Source of the DNA: Bradyrhizobium sp.
GTDB lineage: Bacteria; Pseudomonadota; Alphaproteobacteria; Rhizobiales; Xanthobacteraceae
Assembly: GCF_016219575.1 (NCBI RefSeq)
Contig: NZ_JACRMG010000028.1
Location: 1-64,000 of the forward strand
DNA: 64,000 nt
Direction: 5' to 3'
Every line of letters starts with the position of its first letter. Within the stretch, counting starts at the first letter, position 1. The notes beneath the pieces were generated by a model. That model was given only the letters and a program-made list of their open reading frames with translations, searched no databases and had not been told where the DNA came from. This document shows, piece after piece, positions 17,099 to 26,331 of this stretch. Both the position numbers and the translations under genes were made by a program.

Positions 17099-18960
17099 TC
17101 GATCTCCAGGCGGATGGGACGGACGTGCCGCGTATGCCGGATCTGGGTATGGTCGAATGCGGCGACGCGCATGAAGACGCCGCTCTCGACCGGAACGTCG
17201 AAGGGGCTGCCGGTGTCGAGGCGGCGCGCCACCTCCAGCGACCAGCGGCCGCTTGCCCAGCGCGCCGCGCATCGGATGTCGGCGCGGTCGCCGGAAAATT
17301 CGCCCGAAAGGATCACGCCGGGAACGACCGTGCCCACCGGCATGCGCGAATCGAGCTCTGGCGAATAAGCCAGCGATTCCGCTTCCGTCATGAACCAGCG
17401 CGAGCCGCTGCTCTCGCCCTGGTCGGGATCGAGGTGGAGCTCGCCCATTGCTTCCTTCATCGCAACGACATCGCGCGGCAGGCGGCGCGGCACGATGGTG
17501 CGGTCGGCGGCGGCATTGGCGACGAAATTGTCGGAGTAGCCGGCGGTGCCGGGGTCTGGCGCATAGCCGCCCTTGTAAGGCGCGGCGTGACTTGCCTGCT
17601 GCGGCGTCGGCGGCAATGGCGGGCCGAAATGGCCGTCGTCCATCCAGCCGGCCGCTCCGCCGCTGGTCGCCTTCCACAGCCAAACGTCGACCGCGCCGAC
17701 GCCTTCCGCCGCATAATGCAGCCCGCGGCCGGTCATGGTGGCGGGCCTGTCGGCCAGCGGCTGCGGGCTGGCGTGAAAAGTGCGGTCGCCGGCGATGGTC
17801 ACGTCGGCGCGGGTGAACAGCACGGAAAACTTGTCCTCGCTGAAATCGCGCTCGTCGCCGTTCTCGAAACCGTTGTGCAGGAGATGCCAGCCGTCGGCTT
17901 CCTTGATCAGCGGCAGGTGCTTCAACGAACGCGTCGGATCGTCCCAGGTGAACATGAAATAGGCCCAGACGCCGTCATGCACGGCGCGAATGTCGATGCG
18001 CGCCTCTCCCCTGCCGTCGAAATTGTCGCCGTGATGCGTGACCAGCGTGAAGGGATGAATGTTGCGCCAGACGCGGTCGGAGGCGTCGCCATCGACCAGC
18101 GGCGCATCGGAGCTGGCGATGCGGCGGACCTGCAGGCGATCGACCGCGAGGCGGTCGCTCGCCACAATCAGCGAGACGCCGGTGAATGCAACCGCCAGCG
18201 CCACGACCAGCGGATTCGCCTGCAGCGTCGCGCGGCCCCTGAGCGTCGCACCGCGTGCGGGCCGCCGGATCGGATGCGTCGGCCAGGTCTGTGCGGCCGG
18301 ATGCTCCGGCTGCAAGCGCGCCTCGGGCGCATGGGTCTCGTCGCGCTCCGCTTCCGGCTGCAGGCGCGCCGACTGCTCGGCGAGCAGCGTCAGGAGTTCG
18401 ACCGCATCGAGCGGCGGCGGCGGCGGCGCGAGATGCGACGGCCGGAAGATGCGCAGCAGTTGCGCCAAACCGCCGAGTCTCGCATGCGTCAGCACGTGCA
18501 GGGCGACGCAGGCCGGCACCGCCCAGGTCGCGTACCAGTGCAGCATTGCAACGTCATGGCCGGCGAACAGGCCGAAGTAGAGCAGCCCGCCGCTCGCCAG
18601 CAGCGCGGCAAGGCTGGCGAAGAGCGCCCAGGTGAGCACGGCATTGAGCGCGCGCAGCCTGACCTGCCCCTTGCCGAACAGCCCGCGCAGGCGGATTTGA
18701 TCGAGCCGCACGCGCGCCGTGAGCCCGGAGCGGAAGAGATAGATCGCATAGGCCAGCGCCGATGCGACGAGCACCAGCGCCGCCTGCATGTGCGGCACCC
18801 AGACATTTTCGCGCGGCAGCACCGCGTCGAGCAGATTGAGCCACTGCCGGTCGGGCGCTTCGGTCGCGATCCGCAGGCCCGTGACGAAGGCCACGCCGAG
18901 CCCGGCTGCAAACAGCCAGTGCAGAATGACCGTGCCATAGTCCGTCTTGCGATCCTTCAT
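17095..18960 (-). CDS. Cytochrome b561-type membrane domain fused to an ethylbenzene-dehydrogenase-related heme domain
   Basis: The 620-residue protein starts with about 190 residues of di-heme b561-like membrane domain with four to five hydrophobic helices. Candidate heme His residues are His14 (LHWLF), one in PHMQAAL, and those in LHWYATW and ALHVLTH. A Pro-rich cytoplasmic or periplasmic linker follows. A further hydrophobic segment near residues 245-265 leads into an EB_dh domain of about 350 residues, the heme b-binding fold of the gamma subunit of ethylbenzene and DMSO-type molybdoenzymes. It includes VWRNIHPF and WAYFMFTWDDPTRS. The start at 18960 matches the b561 domain onset. It is co-translated with the reductase at 16109. 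No molybdoenzyme catalytic subunit is adjacent. Confidence 0.82.
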   Translation of the reverse strand: MKDRKTDYGTVILHWLFAAGLGVAFVTGLRIATEAPDRQWLNLLDAVLPRENVWVPHMQAALVLVASALAYAIYLFRSGLTARVRLDQIRLRGLFGKGQVRLRALNAVLTWALFASLAALLASGGLLYFGLFAGHDVAMLHWYATWAVPACVALHVLTHARLGGLAQLLRIFRPSHLAPPPPPLDAVELLTLLAEQSARLQPEAERDETHAPEARLQPEHPAAQTWPTHPIRRPARGATLRGRATLQANPLVVALAVAFTGVSLIVASDRLAVDRLQVRRIASSDAPLVDGDASDRVWRNIHPFTLVTHHGDNFDGRGEARIDIRAVHDGVWAYFMFTWDDPTRSLKHLPLIKEADGWHLLHNGFENGDERDFSEDKFSVLFTRADVTIAGDRTFHASPQPLADRPATMTGRGLHYAAEGVGAVDVWLWKATSGGAAGWMDDGHFGPPLPPTPQQASHAAPYKGGYAPDPGTAGYSDNFVANAAADRTIVPRRLPRDVVAMKEAMGELHLDPDQGESSGSRWFMTEAESLAYSPELDSRMPVGTVVPGVILSGEFSGDRADIRCAARWASGRWSLEVARRLDTGSPFDVPVESGVFMRVAAFDHTQIRHTRHVRPIRLEIE

Positions 18961-19203
18961 GGACGCACTCCGCCGCCGGACCGCATCATGCGCCGCCACA
19001 AATCCCGACTTTCACACCGCAAATCGCTCACCCCAATTCCAGATCGCGCCCCGCCGGAGGCGGCGAGGCCATGCTTGTCGTGCCGACCGCGGACGAAACC
19101 TCAGCCGTGGCGGTCCGACCCGGCGAGACCCCAACCGGGTCGAACCGCCGACAGCGCTGGTCTCCCCCAAATCGGATGCAGGCCCGCGCCGCGTCGAAGC
19201 GCA

Positions 19204-20775
19204 TCATCCCCACAGGTGATGGAAGTGATGCCCTTCGAACCTGTCGGCATGGACGTGGTGCGGAATGTCCGCACCCGCGCCGACAAGGCTGAAGCCGGCG
19301 TCTTCGCCTTCAGGCCCGATCGCCGCTGCGGCAAGCGGTTGCGGCGCCGCCGCGGCGGAGGCCGTTGCCGGTGCTGCCGCGACGTTCGTGGCGGCAGCTG
19401 CAGTTGCTGCCGCGGCCGCGGGAGCCGGTGTCGCCGTCGACAGCACCTCGGCGAGCGTCAGTCCGTCCGGATTGTAGGTGCCGCCGGTCACCGGGATGTT
19501 GTTGCCGCCGACATCGGCGGCATTGTCATGGATGACCTGGGCCGCCGCCGCCACCAGCGCCGCGTTGCCGGTGGTAAGGCCCTTGATCATCGCGTCGACC
19601 TCGGCCCCGAGCGTACTGCTCGGCGTCAGTTCATTGTCGAAGCGCGCCTCGAAGATGCCGCCCTGCGACAGGTCGAAATCGGAAGCGTTCTTCTCGAAGG
19701 TCTGAAGCCGGGCGATCAGCGACTGGATCGCGGCGGTGTCGCCCGAGCCGACGAGCTGGATCGCCTGCTGTCCGAGCGCATTGCCGTCGGCGATGAAGTT
19801 CGCCCAGAAGTTCGTCTGCGCCTCATTGTCCTGATATCGCGGCGTCGGATTGAGTGCATCGGGAAATATGGAGAAGCCGGCAACGCCGCCCTGGACGGCC
19901 ATGTTCGCCAGATTGGTATCGCCCTGGATGATGTCGATCATGTCGAGGATATTGTCGTTGCTGGCGCGGCCGGCATCCGGACTGATGCCGGCCTGATTGA
20001 CGTAATTGATCTCGAGCTGCGCCTGCCGCATGACCGTGTCGGCATGGATGCCGGTGAGCCCACCGAACAGCATGGGTTGCGCTTGGATCAGGTCGTGGAG
20101 ACCGGTGATGACGGCATTCATGTCATCGGTGATGATCTGCCGGTTGTCGTCGTTGACGCCGCCGAGTATGCGGCTTGCCGCGTCGTTGAAGATGGCGCCG
20201 ATCTCGGCGAGATTGGCATGCGGCGCCGTTGCGGCTGTGACGCCGGCGGCGAGTGTCGCCGGCGTTGCGAGGAATCCATTGCCGCCGTTTTGCGTGGCAA
20301 GGCCTTGCAGCGCGGCATCGCCGTTGACGATATTGAGAATGTCGAGGTGACTGGTGCGCAGCGCATTCTCGGCCGCCGCGACGCTGCCGAACGTGCCGCC
20401 GCCGTTCACCGAGGCGGTCGCCGCCGACAGCGCGGTCGTGATGTCGGACAGAATTGTCTGTACATGGGTCAGCGCGGCGCCGGTGAATTGTCCGGCCGCG
20501 ATCTCCGCCTGCAGTCCGGTCTGCACCGCCGTGAGATCCTTGAGATAGCGGAACACGCTGCCGTTGCCCTGACCTGCCTCCTCCACGACGTTCTGCCAGA
20601 GACCGCCGACCAGGGCGCGCGTGGCATCGTTGAAGGTGGCGCCGAGATCGGCGAAGGCGGGCGCCGGCGTCGAGGGCGGCGTCGACGGCGGATCGGGAGT
20701 CACCGGCGGTGCCGGCGGATCGGGATCGTCGGGAATATTGTGATGATGGCGATGTTGATGATGCGAGCGAGCCAT
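19204..20775 (-). CDS. His-ended, internally duplicated protein; candidate type I secretion cargo
   Basis: No known family was recognised. The 523-residue product has no signal peptide. It opens with a His-rich stretch (seven His within the first 12 residues), then a Pro/Asp linker to residue 40. Two related units follow, at about residues 41-168 and 189-301. Both begin with an LGATFNDA / IGAIFNDA segment and end with a DILNIVNGDAALQ / DMIDIIQGDTNLA segment and a Gly-rich turn. A third, more diverged stretch runs to about 445. An Ala/Pro-rich region then leads to a His-rich terminus (HHVHADRFEGHHFHH). It is divergent from the type I secretion ABC and adaptor genes, 251 bases apart, which makes it their likely cargo. 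No RTX nonapeptides are present. Confidence 0.7.
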   Translation of the reverse strand: MARSHHQHRHHHNIPDDPDPPAPPVTPDPPSTPPSTPAPAFADLGATFNDATRALVGGLWQNVVEEAGQGNGSVFRYLKDLTAVQTGLQAEIAAGQFTGAALTHVQTILSDITTALSAATASVNGGGTFGSVAAAENALRTSHLDILNIVNGDAALQGLATQNGGNGFLATPATLAAGVTAATAPHANLAEIGAIFNDAASRILGGVNDDNRQIITDDMNAVITGLHDLIQAQPMLFGGLTGIHADTVMRQAQLEINYVNQAGISPDAGRASNDNILDMIDIIQGDTNLANMAVQGGVAGFSIFPDALNPTPRYQDNEAQTNFWANFIADGNALGQQAIQLVGSGDTAAIQSLIARLQTFEKNASDFDLSQGGIFEARFDNELTPSSTLGAEVDAMIKGLTTGNAALVAAAAQVIHDNAADVGGNNIPVTGGTYNPDGLTLAEVLSTATPAPAAAAATAAAATNVAAAPATASAAAAPQPLAAAAIGPEGEDAGFSLVGAGADIPHHVHADRFEGHHFHHLWG

Positions 20776-21026
20776 TTTTCTTATCCCCTTGCAGTTCTCC
20801 GCGCTTGAACCGAGGGTTGTCCCGCTTCGTGGCGTCTTTCGGACGACACGCGGGTCATTGCGTGCACAAGCAAGGTGATAGCCTGACCAATCGGTGACAG
20901 GCGCGCCGTGCCTCCACTACGCCGCCGTTTCTCCAATCATCGACATGGCCGGCGTCGCATTGCCGCCGGAAAATGGTCGGCTTGGGTTCCTAGCAAGCCG
21001 ATATCGACGATCGGGGCGCAGAAGGC

Positions 21027-22844
21027 ATGGATATGAGTTCCGCGTACAATCACGCTCGCCCGCCCGCAGGCGCTGCAAGCCTGCCGGCTCCGGACGATCC
21101 GGTCGCCGCGCGGCTGCAGGAAAGCGCGCGCCGGATGGCGGGGATCGCCGTGTTCAGCGGCGTCGTCAACGTGCTGATGCTGTCGGGCTCGCTCTACATG
21201 CTGCAGGTCTATGACCGAGTGATCCCGAGCCGCAATGTCGCGACGCTGATCGGGCTCTCGCTGATGGTGCTGTGTGCGTACCTGTTGCAGGGTTATTTCG
21301 ACGCGCTGCGCTCGCGGATGCTGTGCCGGGTGGCGACGCTGTTCGACGCCGGCCTGCAGGAGCATATCCACACCGCGCTCGCCACGCTGCCGCTGCGCGG
21401 CGCCAAGCCGATGCTGATGCAGCAGCCGTTGCGCGACCTCGACCAGATCCGCGCCTTCATGTCCGGCATGGGCCCGACCGCCTTCCTCGACATGCCCTGG
21501 ATTCCGATCTTCCTGATCGCGCTGTTCTTGTTCCATCCCTTGATCGGCTTCACCGCACTCGCCGGCACGGTCGCGATCATCGCAATGACGCTGCTTTCCG
21601 AGCGCCTGTCGCGCGGCGCGGCCAAGACGGCGATGGATCTCAGCGCGCAGCGGCAGGTGCTCGCCGATACGACGCAGCGCAATGCCGAGGTGATCCGCGC
21701 GCTCGGCATGCTCGACCGTTTCACGGCGCGGTGGTCGCGCGCCAACGAGCGCTACCTGCGGGAAAACATCCGCGCCAGCGACGTCTCTGCCAATCTCGGA
21801 TCGGGCGCCAAGGTGCTGCGCTACGTGTTGCAGTCCGGCATGCTGGGGCTGGGCGCCTGGCTCGTCGTGGCCGACAAGGCCTCCGGCGGCGTGATGATCG
21901 CCTCCTCCATCATGATGGGGCGCGCGCTCGCACCGGTCGAGGTGGCGCTGGGCACCTGGAAGCAGCTCGTTGCGGCACGGCAGGGCATCAAGCGGTTGCG
22001 CGAGATCTGCAAGGCGACCGCGCCGCCGGCTGCGCCGCCGGTCGAGCTGCCGCGGCCGAGCCGCGAGCTGTCGGTACAGAATCTCTCGGTCGTCGCCCCC
22101 GGCATGGAGAGGCCGATCGTCAGCAACGTGTCGTTTGCACTGTCCGCCGGAATGGGGCTCGCGCTGTTGGGGGCCAGCGCCTCCGGCAAGACCTCCCTCT
22201 CCAAGGCGCTGGTCGGGATCTGGCAGGCGGCATCCGGCGTGGTGAGGCTCGATGGCGGCGCGCTCGACCAGTGGCGCAACGCCGATCTCGGCCGCTATAT
22301 CGGCTACCTGCCGCAGGATGTCGCGCTGTTCGACGGCACGGTGGCGGAGAACATCTGCCGCTTCGACGAAACCGCAACCTCGGACGCGATCCTGAAGGCG
22401 GCGCGGGTCGCGGGCGTGCACGACATGATCCTGCGCCTGCCCGACGGCTATGCGACGCGGATCGGCGCGGGCGGCATGTCGCTCTCGGCTGGGCAGCGCC
22501 AACGCGTCGGGCTCGCGCGCGCCGTGTTCGGCGATCCCTTCCTGGTCGTGCTCGACGAGCCCAACGCCAATCTCGACACCGAGGGCGAGCAGGCGCTGAC
22601 CCGTGCGATCCAGGCGCTGCGCGCCGCCGGAAGCATCGTCATCGTGATCTCGCACCGGCCGAGCGCGCTCGCCGCGCTCGACATGGCGCTGGTGCTCTAC
22701 GAAGGCAAGGCGATCGCCTTCGGCCGCCGCGACGAGGTGTTTGCGCGCGTGAGCAACGCCAGCCGGCAGATCGCCGAGCGGCAGGCTGCCGCCGCGCCAG
22801 CGGTCGCACGCCGTGCCGCCGCGTTCGAGGGAGCTGCATCATGA
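21027..22844 (+). CDS. Type I secretion ABC protein (PrtD-like)
   Basis: The 605-residue protein has an N-terminal six-helix exporter domain (about residues 30-330) and an ATPase domain. Walker A GASASGKT is at residues 382-389, the signature LSAGQRQRVGLARA near 487, and Walker B FLVVLDEPNAN follows. The SASGK form of Walker A is typical of the PrtD/AprD branch of type I secretion systems. There is no C39 peptidase domain. It would energise one-step export of an unprocessed protein from the cytoplasm. Its stop overlaps the start of the adaptor gene (ATGA). The ATG at 21027 was used; an ATG two codons downstream is equally possible. Confidence 0.9.
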   Translation: MDMSSAYNHARPPAGAASLPAPDDPVAARLQESARRMAGIAVFSGVVNVLMLSGSLYMLQVYDRVIPSRNVATLIGLSLMVLCAYLLQGYFDALRSRMLCRVATLFDAGLQEHIHTALATLPLRGAKPMLMQQPLRDLDQIRAFMSGMGPTAFLDMPWIPIFLIALFLFHPLIGFTALAGTVAIIAMTLLSERLSRGAAKTAMDLSAQRQVLADTTQRNAEVIRALGMLDRFTARWSRANERYLRENIRASDVSANLGSGAKVLRYVLQSGMLGLGAWLVVADKASGGVMIASSIMMGRALAPVEVALGTWKQLVAARQGIKRLREICKATAPPAAPPVELPRPSRELSVQNLSVVAPGMERPIVSNVSFALSAGMGLALLGASASGKTSLSKALVGIWQAASGVVRLDGGALDQWRNADLGRYIGYLPQDVALFDGTVAENICRFDETATSDAILKAARVAGVHDMILRLPDGYATRIGAGGMSLSAGQRQRVGLARAVFGDPFLVVLDEPNANLDTEGEQALTRAIQALRAAGSIVIVISHRPSALAALDMALVLYEGKAIAFGRRDEVFARVSNASRQIAERQAAAAPAVARRAAAFEGAAS

Positions 22845-24766
22845 ACCATCGACGCGAAGCCCGAGACAAAGCCCACGACGAAGCTCATGACGATGTGCTG
22901 GAACGTCCGCGCCGCGAGCCGCCGCGCGACGTCGGCCCGCAAGGCGAAGCGCTGATCCTGGAGCTGCAGCGCCTGCGCCAGGCATTCGAGCGCGACAACT
23001 GGAATGAGGCGGAAGTGCCGCCGCAGCGCCGTCCGCCACTGAATGACGCCGGGCCCGCCGGCGCCCCGCGCCGCCGCGCGCAGTGGCGGCCGCGCAAGAA
23101 GCGTGGAATGGGCCGCGTCATCGAGGTATGCCTCGAACAGCTGGGACTGAACGCAGGCGCGCCGGCCGCCTCACGCATGCAGCAGCCTCCAACTACACCG
23201 CCGCCGCGCGCCGCACCACCGCAGCGAAAACGCAAACCCGTCACGCTGGTTGCCCCGGTCGCGATGGATTTTTCGAGACCCGGACCGGAGATTTCCAGCC
23301 CGAAGCCGCCGCCGGTGCCTGTCGAAGCGACGGCCAGGGAGCAGGATCAACCGCGCCTCGAGGCCCCGCGCCCGCCTGACACGCGCTTCGGCCAACTGAT
23401 CGCGCAATGCCGCAGCGGCGTCGCCTTCCTGCTCGCGCCGGAAGAGCCGGCCGGAGAAGGCGACAATCTGGCCTCGGCGACGGGACGCAACTTTGCCCGC
23501 GAACTGAAGGTCGGGCTGCGCGTGCTGATCGCAGCCGCCGTGCTTGTCGGCGGCTGGGCCACGCTGATGCCGCTCGCCGGCGCAGTGGTGGTACCCGGCA
23601 ATCTCGTTGTGCAGTCCAACGTCAAGGCGATCCAGCATCCGGCCGGCGGCGTGGTGGCTGAAATTCCGGTGCGCAACGGCATGCGGGTCAAGGCCGGCGA
23701 TCTCCTGCTGCGGCTCGACGCGACCCAGGCCCAGGCGAGCCTGCAGGTGCTGACCAAGCAGCTCGACGAGTTCCGTGCCCGCAGCGCCCGGCTCGTTGCG
23801 GAACGCGACGGGCTGGCTCGGCCCGACCTGCCCGAAGAGCTCGCGCCGCGAATCGGCGAGAGCGCGGTGAAAAACCTGCTCTCCGCCGAAGCGACGCTGT
23901 TCCAGGCGCGCGCCAGCGCGCGCGACAGCCAGAAGGGACTCCTGCGCAACCGCATCGCGCAGCTCAACGAGGAGATCGCGGGGCTCGAGGCCCAGGTCGG
24001 CTCGAAAGCCAGGCAGCTCGAGCTGATCGCGGGCGAGCTGACCGGCGTGCAGGACCTGTACGACAAGCGCCTCGTGCCGTTGCCGCGGTTGACGGCGCTG
24101 CAGCGCGAGGCCGCCCGCATCGAGGGCGAGCGCGGGCAACTGACCTCGGCGATCGCCGAGACCAAAGCCAAGATCAGCGAGGCGCAGCTGCAGAGCGTGC
24201 GCATCGACCAGGATTTTCGCACCGACGTGGTCAAGGAACTCGGCGAGGTCAGGGGCAAGGAGGCGGAGCTTGCGGAGCGCAGCGTCGCCGCGCGCGACCT
24301 GCTCGATCGCATCGAGCTGCGCGCGCCCGCTTCGGGCATCGTCCACCAGCTCAACGTGCACACCATCGGCGGCGTGATCCGCGCCGGCGACACCGTCATG
24401 GAAGTGGTGCCCGATGCGGACGATCTGCAGATCGAGGCAAGGCTGCAGCCGGCCGACATCGACCAGGTGCGCCTGGGGCAGAAGGCGTTCACGCGCTTTC
24501 CGGCGTTCAACCAGCGCGTCACGCCGGAAGTCGCGGGCGTCGTATCCTACGTCTCCGCCGACATCAGCCGCGACCAGCAGAGCAATGGCAGCTATTTCAC
24601 CGTCCGCGTGACGCTTCCGGAGGAAGAGCGGCGGCGGCTCGCCGGATTGCAGCTCGTCTCCGGCATGCCGGCAGAAGTCTTCATGCAGACCGGCAGCCGC
24701 ACCATGCTGAGCTATCTGTTCAAGCCGATCACCGACCAGCTGCAGCGCGCCTTCGTCGAGCGGTGA
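22841..24766 (+). CDS. HlyD/PrtE-type membrane fusion protein with long N-terminal extension
   Basis: The 641-residue protein is about 200 residues longer than usual HlyD/PrtE adaptors (roughly 430-480). The extra part, residues 1 to about 220, is cytoplasmic, rich in Arg, Pro, Gln and Glu, and probably disordered. One membrane helix lies at about 225-248 (LIAAAVLVGGWATLMPLAG). After it come the first half-lipoyl segment with AIQHPAGGVVAEI, a long helical hairpin, and the second half-lipoyl segment IELRAPASGIVHQL. The tail has the typical MPAEVFMQTG and a closing LSYLFKPI. It links the inner-membrane ABC exporter to an outer-membrane TolC-type channel, which is not encoded in this window. Confidence 0.9.
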   Translation: MNHRREARDKAHDEAHDDVLERPRREPPRDVGPQGEALILELQRLRQAFERDNWNEAEVPPQRRPPLNDAGPAGAPRRRAQWRPRKKRGMGRVIEVCLEQLGLNAGAPAASRMQQPPTTPPPRAAPPQRKRKPVTLVAPVAMDFSRPGPEISSPKPPPVPVEATAREQDQPRLEAPRPPDTRFGQLIAQCRSGVAFLLAPEEPAGEGDNLASATGRNFARELKVGLRVLIAAAVLVGGWATLMPLAGAVVVPGNLVVQSNVKAIQHPAGGVVAEIPVRNGMRVKAGDLLLRLDATQAQASLQVLTKQLDEFRARSARLVAERDGLARPDLPEELAPRIGESAVKNLLSAEATLFQARASARDSQKGLLRNRIAQLNEEIAGLEAQVGSKARQLELIAGELTGVQDLYDKRLVPLPRLTALQREAARIEGERGQLTSAIAETKAKISEAQLQSVRIDQDFRTDVVKELGEVRGKEAELAERSVAARDLLDRIELRAPASGIVHQLNVHTIGGVIRAGDTVMEVVPDADDLQIEARLQPADIDQVRLGQKAFTRFPAFNQRVTPEVAGVVSYVSADISRDQQSNGSYFTVRVTLPEEERRRLAGLQLVSGMPAEVFMQTGSRTMLSYLFKPITDQLQRAFVER

Positions 24767-24767
24767 A

Positions 24768-25808
24768 TTAGTTCGCCGCGGCGGCCGCGCTGGTCGGGGC
24801 GAGACCTCGGACCATCGCCTCGATCTCGGAGACCACCAGGTCTGGCGCGGCGTACTGGATCATGTGACCGACGCCGTTGAGCACGATCAGCCTGGCGTTT
24901 TGCGCCGTCCTGGCGAGCGGCTGCGAGTGGATGTGGGTGGAGACCGTCTTGTCGACGTCGCCGGCTATGATGGTGACCGGCACGGCGATGTCTGCATAGC
25001 GCGGCGCCTGCTCGGCCATTGCCGCGCGCAGCGTCACCAGGTCCCAAGCGTTGGCGACGAATTCGCGCGGCCGCAGCAACAGCCGCGTCGCACTGTCCTT
25101 GATGAAGCTCTCCGGCATCGGCTGCGGCGCGAACACGCTGCGCGAACCGGACTCGGCGAGCAGGAGCCCTAGCGGCAGCATGACGGTGTGCGCCAGCAGC
25201 GGGCCGATCACCGGCGCCGTGACGGCGTAATTGTACTGGCTGACGCCGCCGGGCCACGGATAGGCGACCGGCGCCAGCATCACGAGACCGGCGACGCGCT
25301 CGGGATGGTCGAGCGCAAGTCGCAGGGCCAGTGCCCCGCTCCATGAATGCGCGACGACGACCGCGCTGCCTATGCCGAGCTTGTCCAGCGCCTGCGAGAT
25401 CATGCGGGCCTGCGGCTCGGGCGTGGAATCGGAAAAACTCGCGCGCGTGCTCCAGCCATGGCCGGGACGATCCACCAGGATCACGCGGTGATCCTGCGCC
25501 AGCCGTTCGGCGAGCGGGCGCATCACTTCCAGATTGGAGCTCGCGCCATGCAGCATCACGATCGGGGTGGCGCCGCGCGGCCCGAGTTCGACGACATGCA
25601 GCGTGGCGCCTTCGACCTCGACCATTTCCCCCTGCGCCGGGTGCGCGCGCTCGGCGAGCACGGCGCCGGTCCACGTGACCAGCGCCAGGGTGGCCAGCGC
25701 TGCCAGCACGATCAGCAAGAACATCGAGAGGATCCGGACGGGTTGGGGCACGGAAAAGCTACGAGCATGACGCACCCGGGTTTCGCTGCGGAGGGTCGAG
25801 TTTTCCAC
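24768..25808 (-). CDS. Membrane-anchored alpha/beta hydrolase
   Basis: The 346-residue form has a hydrophobic segment at residues 29-50 (MFLLIVLAALATLALV), followed by an alpha/beta-hydrolase fold. Visible landmarks are the oxyanion region VMLHGASSN, VDRPGHGWS, the nucleophile elbow AHSWSGALAL (Ser in HSWSG), a late Asp in GDVDKTVS and the catalytic His in GVGHMIQ. Substrate is unknown; epoxide hydrolase or esterase relatives are possible. The longest reading starts at a GTG; a start at the Met of 25724 is also plausible and would make the hydrophobic stretch an N-terminal anchor. Its 3' end is two bases from the convergent adaptor gene. Confidence 0.82.
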   Translation of the reverse strand: MENSTLRSETRVRHARSFSVPQPVRILSMFLLIVLAALATLALVTWTGAVLAERAHPAQGEMVEVEGATLHVVELGPRGATPIVMLHGASSNLEVMRPLAERLAQDHRVILVDRPGHGWSTRASFSDSTPEPQARMISQALDKLGIGSAVVVAHSWSGALALRLALDHPERVAGLVMLAPVAYPWPGGVSQYNYAVTAPVIGPLLAHTVMLPLGLLLAESGSRSVFAPQPMPESFIKDSATRLLLRPREFVANAWDLVTLRAAMAEQAPRYADIAVPVTIIAGDVDKTVSTHIHSQPLARTAQNARLIVLNGVGHMIQYAAPDLVVSEIEAMVRGLAPTSAAAAAN

Positions 25809-25994
25809 AAGCCTCCGCCCCTGTGGATAGCGGGTTCACATCCCCGTAATTACCCGGTGCTTAGGTTTTTCGGCGGCATTTTCGCCACGTGGCGGCCCCA
25901 CCCGAAGAGACAGGTCGTCTGTCCGGTCTTTCCCCGCAATGCACAGGAACCGGGGGGACGGCCAAGCGTAAAGCGAATAAGCGGAGGGATTTCA

Positions 25995-26174
25995 ATGCGT
26001 ACCCTGAACGAAGCAGCCATCGACAAGATCGTGGCTACCTGCAACGGCGACCTGCGGGGGGCGCTGAGGGCACTCTTGCTCGTCAACGAGCAGCTGGAAG
26101 CGGAACTGGCACAGCTCTATGCCGTCGTCTCGCCCGGCGGGCTCGCCCAGCGCGGCAACCAGGCGCTGCACTGA
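25995..26174 (+). CDS. Small conserved protein, 59 residues
   Basis: The 59-residue product is helical, mildly acidic, and has no signal or membrane segment. Its central part (GDLRGALRALLLVNEQLEAEL) looks like a short amphipathic helix pair. I recall near-identical small proteins in other Bradyrhizobium genomes, which together with the GCGGAGGGA ribosome-binding site six bases before the ATG supports a real gene. Function is unknown. An interspersed repeat begins immediately after its stop. Confidence 0.7.
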   Translation: MRTLNEAAIDKIVATCNGDLRGALRALLLVNEQLEAELAQLYAVVSPGGLAQRGNQALH

Positions 26175-26175
26175 A

Positions 26176-26331
26176 CTGGAGCATTTTCGGTTCTGATTGG
26201 ATCAGAACCGAAGCTCCAGATTCTTGATTTGACGCGTTTTCTTCGCGCGAACCGGTGTCCACTTCGCTTGAAAACGCTCTGACTGAAGCATGTTCCTTCC
26301 CGAAAATCGTCGGGACCATGCTCAGGCGTCA
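26176..26331. repeat. Interspersed intergenic repeat
   Basis: It begins with a palindrome: GGAGC, then TTTCGGTTCTGAT paired with ATCAGAACCGAA, closing with GCTCC. A segment containing GCGTTTTCTTCGCGCGAACC and a GAAAACGCTCTGA segment follow. I recognise this combination as a very abundant intergenic repeat in Bradyrhizobium and relatives (recall only). It lies between the convergent small gene and the secreted protein gene at 26329. Confidence 0.65.

Noticed and set aside
17125..20808. A 1227-codon plus-strand open frame
   Set aside because: It runs antisense to the redox pair and the His-ended protein gene. Its composition (Arg, Gly, Ala, Asp without hydrophobic pattern) is that of a shadow frame.
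21272..22840. Upstream extension of the adaptor frame through the type I secretion ABC gene
   Set aside because: The open frame continues leftwards by chance. The ATG at 22841 with a four-base overlap to the ABC stop is the natural start, and the upstream translation is Arg/Ala-rich noise.
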